DNA from: Phallusia mammillata
Lineage: Eukaryota; Chordata; Ascidiacea; Phlebobranchia; Ascidiidae
NCBI GenBank assembly: GCA_003260075.1
Contig: QLIY01000144.1
Coordinates: 1-64,000, forward strand
Direction of reading: 5' to 3'
DNA: 64,000 nucleotides
The first letter of the stretch is position 1, and every line of letters starts with the position of its first letter. Below the pieces are notes generated by a model, which saw only the letters and a program-made list of their open reading frames with translations, did not search any database and was not told the DNA's origin. Of this stretch, positions 38,101 through 49,540 are shown piece by piece. The translations under genes were made by a program, and so were the position numbers.

Positions 38101-40019
38101 TGTAAAGGAGGGGGGGGGGTGCAAATTGAATTTAGCTTGATATGTACTGTTTTTAAAATTGCTGTATTGTTTAAATACAAATGTCAACATGTAAATATTA
38201 TTATAACGGAGTAAATTTGTAAATGAAAAATAATTTCAATCTGTATAAAAAAAATTAATGTTACAATGTACATAATGTGTAAATCAAAATCAAAAAATGG
38301 AAGAAAAAATATAATTTAAAAATAATTAATATTAAATTTTTGACAAAAAATATATTTTTTCAATTAGGTGACCTTTTTACTGGCAGAACAGATTGTCAAA
38401 GGAAGCATTTTGTGTATCCTGCATGATACAATAACTCTATTGTTGTTGTTTTTCCAGAAACCTGCCCAGAGCGATCCTTATATCCATGCCTCTTGTTACA
38501 GTAGTGTACCTGCTAGCAAACATCGCATATTTTGCTGCCATGTCACCACGAGAACTGCTTGCGTCCAACGCTGTTGCTGTGGTAAGCCCCCAATTTCCTG
38601 AACTTTATCACTTTATCTTATTGCCCTAATCACTGTTGATCTGTAAACATGCGGTATAGGGTGTAACTAGATTTGCAATCTTTTGGACTACTAGCGGTTG
38701 TTTTGTCAAATTGCATGGACTTTATTGTTCTGGGTCTTAAATTATCCTTTACATTGTTGAAGTTGGATATAAAACAGGGGGGGGGGGGTGGTTGTCTTGT
38801 CAAATTGCATGGACTTTATTGTTATCTGGGTCTTAAATTATCCTTTACATTGTTGAAGTTGGATATAAAACAAGTCTATGTAAAATGTCCATCCCCAAAA
38901 AACCTCTGATATTTAATTTCAAGGTAGTTTGGGTGACGACCACATAACAACCCAATTTGTTAATTTAACTAACAAAAACATGACAGTTTTTGACAGTTAC
39001 AGTTAAATAACAAGTCTTTCCGCAATAAACAAAGTCAATGTCATTAAACTCGAGTTGATATAAATCTATAGTGACTCACATTTAGATTGTATCAGATAAG
39101 CCCAAGTTATACTCACATACACAATATATGCTGTTGTCTTTTGTTGTTGAAATAAAAGTTTTAACCAAAAAGCAGTAAGAAATTTCAAACTGGCCATGTT
39201 TATTAGAATAATATTATGCTATAATTTTGTTGAAGGAAACTGTTTTTTTTTGGCTAAGAATAAATTATCAGTCTTAGTCACAGAACTTGATTATTTACCA
39301 TTCACAGACCCTTGGAAACCGATTACTTGGTGTGATGGCGTGGCTCATGCCCATTTCTGTTGCCATGTCAACGTTTGGAGGTGTTAACGGATCGTTGCTT
39401 GTCTCATCAAGGTTCGTTTTTAAATTGCTGTGTTTCATATCTTAATGTCATCTTTAGAATTTTTTTAGCAAATCACAATTTTAAAGACTGTAATAACGGA
39501 CTGTAAACTTCGATAAGCCTGTAGTCATCCACAATTTTCGTATGACATATATATATTAAAAAATATAAATTTCACCTAAGTAGTAGGCATCTTCAGTATC
39601 TTATTGAAATTGAAATGATACATTCTTTAGTCTTTTACATGTGCCACTTTTTGATATTAGGTTTCTGCTTTTAAACATTTTTAAAAAGCAAACAAAAAGG
39701 TACAGAAAATATTAACACATATTTTGTCAGAAATTATATGAGTAGGTTTTTATTTCATTTTACAAGTTGGTGCTGCTATCTAGTCTGATCTCAGGGCTTT
39801 ATGGGAATGTTAGTTGGTAAAACTCCAAAGCAGTGCTCTTCAACCTTTTTGGGCTTGGTGAACCCTTAAAGTTGTTGTGACGAACTCATGCACCCTGTTT
39901 ACTTAAAAGGGTTAACTAAAATATAAGCGATATAAAAAATCATTATGCTTATCATCATGTCAATCAAACCAAGCGGAGCTCGCAAAAATTGCTTGAATTG
40001 CTACCAATACTCCAAGCAT

Positions 40020-40088
<69 letters not shown>

Positions 40089-43000
40089 ACTGTAACGCAG
40101 ACACTATTAAACTTGGACACGGGGATAAAACATTAAAAAAGTTTACCTTGGTTCACATCATTTGAAATCTACATCCTTTTTCTAATATCCTGACAGTCAA
40201 ATATTAATGGTTCAATAAAAGTTTGTGATGCACCCTTGTATACCCCTTCGCACTGGTGCACCCCATGCATATTTTGGTGCACCGTGCATAGTGGTTGAAG
40301 AGCACTGCTCTAAAACATGCACACCGGTTGAAGAGCACTGCTCTAAAGCATTCACATTAAAACTGTTTCATGGTTGTAGTCACATTGCACTTGTCATTCA
40401 AGGGCACTCACGCTTTTCAACAATTCCTCAAAACAAACAATGTAATCTCTGTACAGGATGTGCTGGCTTTTAGTGTTGTGGATATAAAAATGAGTAGGGG
40501 GGGGGGCTAAAGCATTCACATTAAAACTATTTCATGGTTGTAGTCACATTGCACTTGTCATTCAAGGGTACTCACACTTTTCAACAATCCGTCAAAACAA
40601 ACAATGTAATCCCTGTACAGGATGTGCTGGCTTTTAGTGTTGTGGATATAAAAATGAGTAACATATATATTGGTGGAATACACAGCAGAACAATATGTGG
40701 TAATCTTGTCACTAGAGATGTACCAAATATTTGATTTGCCGAATCAGCTATTTTTACAAAGATTCGGTTTCACATCAAATTATTATAGACCGAAACCGAA
40801 TCTTTTCCAAACAGAAATTCTATACGTAAACTTGTCTTTTCTGGTTAATAAGGAACCGCACAATCACTATATTTTTATGCACTACTTCAACTTTCACATT
40901 TTTTTACAGTTACATACTTGCAAAAACAAATATACATATAGATATATGATGACCCCAATAGTGTCCTTTTTTAATATTACAATATAAATAACATCTTTGT
41001 ACTCATGGCCCCATGGGAAACAGTAGTGTGGGAAATAGCATATACTCGGTAATGTGTGGAAAAGGCAATATCAATCAGCCTCCAATTTCATAGAACTGTG
41101 TTTAATTTGTGCGACCAATATGGTTACAAAAATGAATGGCAAAATTTTTAATTCCTTCATTTTTGCTTGGTTTCTATTACATAGTTGCAACATAAATCTG
41201 AAATGAATTTAATCCAAAATTTGTTAATTTAAATTTTTTCCCCTAGTTATTAAAGTTGGTTGAAATTATAAATAAAAATTTTATTTTTGAGTAAAAATTT
41301 TATATGTTTCTGCTTGATGTCTATTACATACTTGCAACAAAAATTTGAAACAAATCTTACATTTGGTTGTTTTGAATTTAATTATGATAACTTTCAAATT
41401 GGACTAAATAAGTGGTATGATTAACAAAACGTTGCCATGTGGCATAAAGATTGACATTCAACATAACTGTTACATTTCCTTTGGTTTTCAGAATCTTTTT
41501 CGTTGGGGCTCGGCACGGACATATGCCAGAATCTCTTGCCCTCATTAACATGAAAAACTTCACCCCAGTTCCTGCTTTGCTTTTCACTGTAAGTTGGATT
41601 TCCTTACATAAACATATGTTCGCATGAGTTTCAAAGTTGGACATTAAAATTCTGCTTGTTAGGATTACAAATAAGTACATTGTACATGCTTGATCAGCAA
41701 ATATATAAATATACTGTTTTTTTTTTAATTTTCATTGAGACTAGGGGGGGGGGCTGATTCAGACCCGAATATTTAAAAATCTGCAAAATACCTTCATTAC
41801 TGATTCTCACCTCCAAACTGTCTTCGTTTCTTTAAAAAATGAGGATGTCATTTACAATGTCAAAATCAACACCGAACAGTATTAACTAAAGTGTGCTAAA
41901 ACTTTTGTACTTTTACTTGCAATTAGAATTGTCTGTAGGGGTGCAACTTGATTCAGAATGATTTTTGTATTGTCACGACTTTGAATTTACATGTATTTTT
42001 TGCAGTGCGTCCTTAGTCTTTTGATGCTTGTCACCAGTGACATGTATGGGGGGGGGGTTTTTAGCCTTTTTTAGCCCACAAGTGATAGCCTTCAGTTTAT
42101 AATTCAGGAATATAATTGAACAGATTGATTTAAAACTAGAACTATGGTTTTTGTTGAGTGTGCCCTTAAGATACTCAGCTGTTTGCTAAGATAAAAATTT
42201 TAAAAAAAATTCGTTGATATGATTTTCATGACTATTTTTTCACATTCATTTTATCTTTTTTATAAAATTAATTTTTCATACGGCTAAAAAGTTTGGGGGG
42301 GGGGGCGTTGATTAACTATGTGGGTTTTGCAAACTGGGTGTGGTACGGAGTTGCTATTGCAGGACAAGTATATTGGAGGTTTAAATATCCGGATCTTAAA
42401 CGTCCGATCAAGGTAATTATTTCCAAGTGTTATTTTTGTACTAACCATTTTATCATGTACTGATTTTTTTTTATTATTCAGCAAGATGGCCGTTTTGCCA
42501 TTTTATTTTTTATTATGACCTTGAAAAATTGAATAACAATGAAAAAAAGATTTAGTTTGTTAAAAAAAGCCTGGCTTGTGTTAGTTGTGCAACAAAGTCC
42601 TTTAAACATTCATGTAATTTTTTTTCTAAAATGTGTTGCAAAAATACTTACTTTATGAAAAAATATTTACAACATAGCAACAAAATTTTAAAAGATCAAA
42701 AAATAGTTATGCATACACATTATTATTTAAATTTCTTTCAGCTCAACATTATGCTTCCCATATTTTTCTGTATTGTTTGTGCTGGGGGGGGGGGAAAGAT
42801 TTAGTTTGTTAAAAAAAAGCCTGGCTTGTGTTAGTTGTGCAGCAAAGTCCCTTAAAAAACTCTGGTAATATATTTTCTAAAAAATGTTGCGAAAATGTTT
42901 TTTTATGGAAAAATGTTTACAACATAGCAACAAAAATTTAAAAGATTTAAAAATACTTATGCATACACATTATTATTTAAATTTCATTTTTTTCAGCTCA

Positions 43001-44352
43001 ACATTATGCTTCCCATATTTTTCTGTATTGTTTGTGCTGGGGGGGGGGTGCCTGTGCTGGGTGCAACTTGATTCAGAATGATTTCTGCACAACTTGTATT
43101 TCTTGCAGTGCGTCCTTAGTCTTTTGATGCTTGTCACCAGTGACATGTATGGGGGGGGGGTTTATTCTCATCCTTTCCTTCTACTCGGCACCGATCGAGA
43201 CTCTTACTGGCACTGGGATAACGTTGACCGGAGTGCCTGTGTATTTTTTGTTTATCTATTGGGAGAAACACCATCCAGCGTGGCTTGTCCGAATTAAAAG
43301 TAAGTTAATATGTATCAGTAGTTCATTATTGTAAAGCAAGCTTGTGCAACATTGTAAACCTTAATTTATGCCTGAATCACAAGTAAAACTAAATTGTCCA
43401 CATAATAAGTCCCAAATTGTTCACACCTATTTGTCTTGTACTGATTTATGATGTTATAAGCTGTTATGTTTTTATCATGGTTAAAGTTTACAGAATGTAA
43501 TCGGCTTCATACCTTTTTTAAATAAATATTTGAGTCAAGATTCCAACAAGGGGGGGGGGGGTAAACTCTTATGTTTTTATCATGGTTAAAGTTTACAGAA
43601 TGTAATAGGCTTCATACCTTTTTTAAATAAATATTTGAGTCAAGATTCCAACAAGTTTTCGAAATATTGCTCTAGCTAAATGCCATTAGTAAGTCAAGTA
43701 AAGTCAATGTTGAAAACACAACTTAAGTCAAATAAAGTTTGGGACATTACAACACAGCATATCATACCACAAAAATAGCCTTAATTGCTACACGGTATCA
43801 TGTTTTTTGAATCCAGAATACGCTATTAGACCAAAATTAATTGCTCTAGGCAGTTTCAGAATTTTGAAATGCTTTACCATTTAATTTTAGTTGCACCATA
43901 GATACAAAATCTTTTTTGTAATGTAGTTTTCAATGTATTCTTTGTGTATACATTTCTGTTAGGGGGGGGGGTAAGACAGAATACGCTATTAGACCAAAAT
44001 TAATTGCTCTAGGCAGTTTTCAGAATTTTGAAATACTTTATTATTTAATTTTAGTTGCACCATGGATACAAAATCTGTTTTGTAATGTAGTTTTCAATGT
44101 ATTCTTTGTGTATACATTTCTGTTAATTGTATGTTACAGACAATTCTAGTTGTAAACTTGCCATGAAGTTATTATGTAACTTACTGAAAAATACTATTAA
44201 CTGGTATACTTTGTAAATGTAAATGCCTTTTTTTGCCTAATGTGTGTACGTTACTTGTATTTTAAACTATCACTTTTTGTTTTTTAGCTGGAATCACTGT
44301 GTTCTTACAAAAAGTCTGTTATGCGATACCTCAAGACCACGTTGTTGAATAG
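32113..44352 (+). CDS. SLC7A5/SLC7A8: LAT-type heteromeric amino-acid transporter light chain (SLC7 family)
   Basis: Exons with consistent phases: 32113-32172, 32258-32333, 32596-32809, 34117-34259, 35633-35758, 36458-36569, 37783-37827, 38458-38581, 39308-39411, 41492-41588, then two scrambled exons (42006-42047 plus 42306-42412; 42742-42783 plus 43161-43299), and 44288-44352. The product is about 498 residues, close to human LAT1 and LAT2. Visible motifs are [10 protein letters not shown] in TM1, a conserved Cys (F-E-T-C-E-S) in the loop where LAT proteins bond to the 4F2 heavy chain, [40 protein letters not shown] and SDMY..LINYVGF. It should be a 12-TM sodium-independent exchanger of large neutral amino acids at the plasma membrane. 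Matches are slightly closer to LAT2, but the LAT1/LAT2 split may postdate this lineage. Confidence 0.92.
33651..34020 (+). repeat. SLC7 intron 3 segment duplicated across a 12-G run
   Basis: The segments before and after 33833-33844 share GGCAGCAGACTGCAG, TTGAGAAACACT and the ATAAAGTTACAAAAACTATT block, with small differences. Confidence 0.75.
36029..36209. mobile_element. hAT-type MITE, 181 bp, TSD CCTAAAGG, in SLC7 intron 5
   Basis: It begins CAGTAGTTGGATTCAGCTGG and ends AGAATCCCACCACTG. Perfect duplications CCTAAAGG lie at 36021-36028 and 36210-36217. Confidence 0.85.
37867..38212 (+). repeat. SLC7 intron 7 segments around two 10-G runs
   Basis: TTCACAAATTGAATTTAGCT-like sequence at 37867-37959 recurs after the run at 38110-38119. 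The piece between the runs (37970-38109) is the reverse complement of sequence near 38856-38940, including ACTTGTTTTATATCCAACTT. One piece therefore looks inverted relative to the other. Confidence 0.65.
39831..40340. mobile_element. hAT-like element with internal gap, SLC7 intron 9
   Basis: It begins CAGTGCTCTTCAACCTTTTT and ends GGTTGAAGAGCACTG. The flanks CTCCAAAG and CTCTAAAG match 7 of 8. The right terminus is present twice (ending 40307 and 40340). A 67-G run (40021-40087) lies inside it. Confidence 0.7.
40021..40087. other. 67-base G-run, probable gap filler
   Basis: It gives a spurious poly-glycine frame on the plus strand. Confidence 0.8.
42006..43299 (+). other. scrambled SLC7 exons 11 and 12
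   Basis: The exon 11 start (TGCGTCCTTAGTC... to GACATGTAT) occurs at 42006-42047 and again at 43109-43150, each ending in a 10-G run. Its continuation (CGTTGATTAACTATGTGGG...) is at 42306-42412 after another run. The exon 12 start (CTCAACATTATGC... to TGTGCT) occurs at 42742-42783 and 42997-43038, and its continuation is at 43161-43299. Joining the halves directly restores the family length with no insertion. Confidence 0.85.
43452..44130 (+). repeat. two further duplicated pieces of the last SLC7 intron
   Basis: 43462-43549 recurs at 43562-43655, and 43814-43961 recurs at 43977-44125, each pair split by a G-run (43550-43561 and 43962-43971). Confidence 0.8.
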
Positions 44353-44517
44353 AATGTATCCAACTTTAGGCTTTTTAAATTAACTGTTGTATGCTGTACG
44401 ATGTGTTTTGAACTGCGGTTTAATAACCTTAGTTGCTGCTTTCACCACTGCATGATAAAGTATGCTGAACGCTGTTGTTACCATGCTAAAGGACCATTTG
44501 TTGGTTCAAATTAAACA

Positions 44518-44670
44518 CAGTAAATCTCGATTATACCGGATTAAGTAATCTGGATCTTCGCCTAATTCAGAAAAAACTCAAGGTACAATTGATTTGTAAT
44601 GTTATAAGACTTGAACTAATCAACATCAGTTAATCCGGATCTTCACGTAATCCGGACAATTTTTGTGGCC
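44518..44670. mobile_element. pogo/Tigger-like short element (partial)
   Basis: CAGTAAATCTCGATTATACC resembles pogo/Tigger termini, and diverged AATCCGGATCTTC motifs repeat inside. The right end is uncertain. Confidence 0.4.
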
Positions 44671-46294
44671 TAAAAAGTTAAACATTTATGAAATGGCCTA
44701 AAATTAAAACTTTGATGGTCCAATGGCTTCAGTGGTATTTTTTCCTCCCTCACCTATTTATATGTGTATATGGCTAACTTTTTTTCTCGCTGTATGTAAA
44801 TGTGCACACACTATTCGGTGCCAAAGATATGGCGAACAAAACGAAAATAAGATTTGCACTGCTTCCCAAAAAATAGTTAATGTAAATGAAAGATTACATG
44901 CCATTTCTTAAGCCTACACATCTAATTTCCCTACAATGCATTTTTATTTATTGAAAGATTAGGTGCCAGTTCTTAAGCCTAAACATCCAATTTCTTACAA
45001 TGCATTTTCATTGAAAATTATCATTCAACCTTTTACCTGCAAATGAAATAGAATGCCTATGTCACTTTTTCAAGTACGTTTCGCTAAAAAAATATTTTCT
45101 AATTAAATTACTAAGTCACAGAATTTGCCTTAGAAGGAAAACATACCTATTGCATTAACAATGTTTTGCACAACTTTCTAACCAGTGTGCGTACCTATTT
45201 ACATTTGCAAATATTTGAAATCATTCACTTAAGTTTCAATGAATTTCAATTAAAGTTACAGACAATCCTAGATAGTCACATTCCAATTTGCTAAGCACTT
45301 TAGTGTGATTAAATAGAAAATACACACAAATATTATTTTTGTATCTAATATAGGTTAAAGTTTTAGATTTCGCGAAATATGTGAATTACTAGTATCGTCT
45401 GTAATTTGGTAAATAATAATCTGATGAAATTTGGTTGAGGCAAATGTGAAAAAACCACACAAGTTTTAACACTTTGTTTTTTATTACATCTATGGCATGA
45501 AAAAGTGGTTTACAAACTATATTTGGTGAACTTAACATTTGTTTGTTGTTGTTTTTATCACTAAAACAATATGCAAGTGTAACACTTATTATACACAATT
45601 GAGTATGTCCCAACTATCTAAAATCAACTTTTCAAATAACACTAAAAGATAGCCTATTTCTTGTTAAATTTGCCTTTTTTCATTGCGTGCTTGTGTGTCT
45701 GTTCTGTACAAAATATTGTCTGCTTGTGTATTTATTTTGTTGTGTTTTTATACACCTTGTTACTGTTGTGCATATTTTCCTAATTCCCTTTGTATATACT
45801 TCATGCTGATGCCAATATGCCATGAAATCTACATGGCCATTAAAACATGAATCCCTAAAGTGGTATAACAAAAAGCATTAACCACTGTTTAAAAAACACA
45901 ACATTTCAAAATCTAAATCGCTGAACCATTCTCTTGCAAAGGGTCTATTTTTTCACTTTCCTGTCATTTCATGGTGACATTTAGTATTTTTTCACAACTT
46001 TGTCTGCTTTTACCACATTTGGTGCAATGGCATACTCATCAGTAGAACTAGCCTAGAGCAATCAAAAACTGTATTACTGGTGTTCTTTACAATTTTCAAA
46101 GATCAATTATTTTTTTAGAACTTGTTCAACTTGTGGGTATAGCATTGTAGATGTGTGCATGTGTCTTAGAATCTTCATTTATGTCCAATATTTTCACTTG
46201 TCACGGGACTTTTACCTATGAAGTCACCAATACACAACACATTTCTACGATATTGTACCACAAAAACGTAAGAATGGTACTTAAAATTGCTTTT

Positions 46295-46982
46295 GACGTC
46301 TGTCCTCGAAATGCATGTTTTATATTTTTGCTATTTCCCACTAAAAAAACAGGTTTTAGCCACAAATATCTGCTGCATAAAACTACACATGTGCATTATT
46401 GCTTATATGCTGGGCTTAACCTACGCACAAGTGGCTTTGATACCTTAATATTGCAAAAGCTGCAGTCTGTGCATGAGGTGCCTTTGCACTGGCTGCAGCT
46501 GTGCTTTCTTAACATCTCATCATTAAATAGAATGGTAAACATAGCAATTATTCTGGATGCTTTTTGTTTGTTTACAAAACAGGTTTAGATAGTTGTATGA
46601 AATGGAAATCCTTCTGTAGGTTTGTTTACAGTGGGGGGGGGGATTTTGAGTCTGTCCTCGAAATGCATGTTTTATATTTTTGCTATTTCCCACTGAAAAA
46701 AAAAGGTTTTAGCCACAAATATCTGCTGCATAAAACTACATGTGCATTATTGCTTATATGCTGGGCTTAACCTACGCACAAGTGGCTTTGATACCTTAAT
46801 ATTGCAAAAGCTGCAGTCTGTGCATGAGGTGCCTTTGCACTGGCTGCAGCTGTGCTTTCTTAACATCTCATCATTAAATAGAATGGTAAACATAGCAATT
46901 ATTCTGGATGCTTTTTGTTTGTTTACAAAACAGGTTTAGATAGTTGTATGAAATGGAAATCCTTCTGTAGGTTTGTTTACAG
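46295..46982 (+). repeat. ~340-base tandem near-duplicate across a 10-G run
   Basis: 46295-46632 and 46643-46982 match almost base for base, with single-base differences and one AAAAAA length difference. Confidence 0.9.
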
Positions 46983-47581
46983 TCGCAGATTAAGGACAAC
47001 AACAACAAACACTTTTTAAACAACTGAATTTGTAGTAAGAATAACAACAATAAACATCTTTAAACCTTCTGGCAGCACTTTTTTTAGTTTTTAGGCAAGA
47101 AGTAATGCACAGAAAGTTTTCCCAAAAATCAACAATTAAAACACAGCACATTGGTTTATCTAATATTGTTTAAACTTTATTTGAACGTGATAAACCAAGA
47201 AATGTTTCAACTAGAAGATTCTACATTTTAGATTTGGATTGGTATTTTTTGTCAAAAATTTTGAAAATCATTTATTTATGTTGTCAAAGTGCAATTTTGA
47301 GCAATAATAGCAAAGCAGGTAAATGGTCTAAAACTGCATTGTTTGAAACCCTAAAGCGATGTTATTTGTTCTTCTAGTGAAAGAAATACCAGTGATTGCA
47401 ATTATTGACATAGCAAATTTTGGATTTTATTGCAAAAAGTGACGTATTGTGTATTATTTATTTCCAGCACCTGTTTGTTGCATAAAACGGCGATTGAGTC
47501 TTCACAATAAAACAACAATAAACACAAACAGCAGGTTTAATTACATGCGCAAATTGTGGCGGCTCTTATGACTTAAAGCAT

Positions 47582-48060
47582 GGGTGTGCAACCGGTGTCC
47601 TGCAAATTACTGCAGTGCGGCGGTGTGTATCGCTATACCAGGGCCCACATGCCACATTCGGACCATCAAGCAAAATTAAAAAGTTATCCGGCCCGCGGCT
47701 CTGTTTAGGAGTCTTCATGTGAAACAAATCGCTTTACGGGTAAAACAAAGCTTTCAACACTACGTTTATCTGTGCGGTCCAGTGGATTACTGTTTTTTTT
47801 ATACTCGTGAATATAAATAGCTTTGTCCTGACTAATTTTCAAGTGTTGACAGTCTCGGTAGCCTACGCCGGGTTTTAATATTAAATTGACCGACTTTTTG
47901 CAGTTTTGGCAAAACGTAGCTAAACAACGACCAAAAGTTGATTAAACTACCATTTAGAAGGTTTAACAATATGGTCAGCAGTAAGAAGAACGGAAAATTT
48001 TGTTCGGCCCGGTGCGACATGGCTGATCTTGGACTTGGCCCACTGCGTGCCAAACGTTGA
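47582..48060. mobile_element. hAT-like element, poorly bounded
   Basis: CATGGGTGTGCAACCGG near the left, a CGGCCCGCGGCTC block resembling the one at 10987-11431, and AACGTTGACGAACCCTGCG at the right. No clear target-site duplication. Confidence 0.45.
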
Positions 48061-48541
48061 CGAACCCTGCGCTAAAAAAATTCAGTGCACTGCTATAGAG
48101 AGCGATTTCAATCTTATATTTTTTAGCAGATCAAATGCGTCCGTTTTTCTCCGTGACGGAAGAATGCTAATCAGCTGTAGATTTCACTGCTGTTATCTCA
48201 TGCAATATAAGCGTGCTTGCAGTAAAAATTAACTTGTGTTATATAAAGGTCCAGCCTGTGGACCAACTGCATGTTACTGGTCGTTAAAAACTTTTGTTAA
48301 AAAAATCTTAAAGTGCTTTAAAATAACATTATACAGGACAAGCCTGGTACTGTTTACCGTTTTGGCATTTTCGGGCCATACGCCATAAAATATAATGTGC
48401 AAATATAATACTTTACAATACAATAACTTCGAAGCACTTTTTACGTTAGTAAAGTGCAAACATACGTTAATATGTACAAAAAGTTGGTGGAAAATGGCAA
48501 TAACGCAATAGCCTACATGAGGGCTTTTAAAGTTCGTTGGG

Positions 48542-49497
48542 TTACGACTTTTTACTGACTTCTTCTTTGATTCGACATGCGTCTTCGTACACCGGTGGGG
48601 GAGTGCTTAAACTGTATGTCTGATGGAGGTCTTCGTATAATGGCGGTTCATCGGAGTAGTGCCGTGGGGTAGAAAGCTGAATGCTGGATATCGTTGTTTC
48701 TCGACTCTGTTGTGCTGAAATTGTAACAGTCAAGTTAAATTGTTAGTGTTAGAAACTGCAGAAACGACACAGTTGTAGGTCGGGTTCGGGATCGAACTTA
48801 AACATGGGTTAAACGTTAAGTTGGGTTTGTTGTGCTGGAAATTGTAGGTACGCTGAAGTTGTCGGGGCAGGTGTTTGGGGTCAGGTTTGTGTTTCAGTTC
48901 GAAAAACGGGTAAAGGTCGGGCTTGACGTTCTCACTAAGCTTGTCTGAAAGTTAGAATTACCAAAATTAAATTCACTTACGACATAAACTTTTAAACCGG
49001 TTTGAACTATATTTTAACGAAAATTCGGGTATAGGCGGGTTTCGGGTTCGTTCATTTGTTTATAATCGCATTGGAGCCCTTCAAAACAAGTGTTTTCGTT
49101 TCAAATCAAACCAGAAACACAACTTTGACTCGATTATGTTTTGTTGATTGGAAAATTCTGTACCTGCTTCGCGCCTTGCTGCCCTCCAGCGGCAGAAGTA
49201 ACATATCACGCCGCACACACCGAGGATAAATGCTGGAACGCCGGCGAAAATTCCCACAAGAAGTCCAATGCTAAAAAAACATTTCAATTAGTGCAAAAAC
49301 TGACTGATTGAGTTATAACTTCATAATTATGTCACATAAGACTTCTGAGAAACAAGTGCAATAGTATTTACAAAAGTTTTGCGGAACCTGAAACCTTTTT
49401 TTAACTCTTTTTCAAAATGTATTTTAAATTTCATCATGTAAGAACTTCGTATATTAAATCATGTATGATCCGATGTAAACTTTCCGTGTAAAACAAC

Positions 49498-49540
<43 letters not shown>

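Larger units (their letters stand above)
44353..48541. other. intergenic, repeat-rich, no gene seen
   Basis: A pogo/Tigger-like fragment starts at 44518. A large duplicate pair lies at 46295-46982, and a GC-richer hAT-like patch at about 47582-48060. Many short frames in the duplicated part are identical to each other only because the sequence is duplicated. Confidence 0.45.

Noticed and set aside
40709-40810. MITE with ATTCGGTTT/AAACCGAAT palindrome
   Set aside because: An internal palindrome is visible but no defined ends or target duplication, so I did not list it as an element.
46151-46939. Two identical frames of about 65-145 residues as duplicated genes
   Set aside because: The two are the duplicate halves around a G-run, without family resemblance or splice signals.
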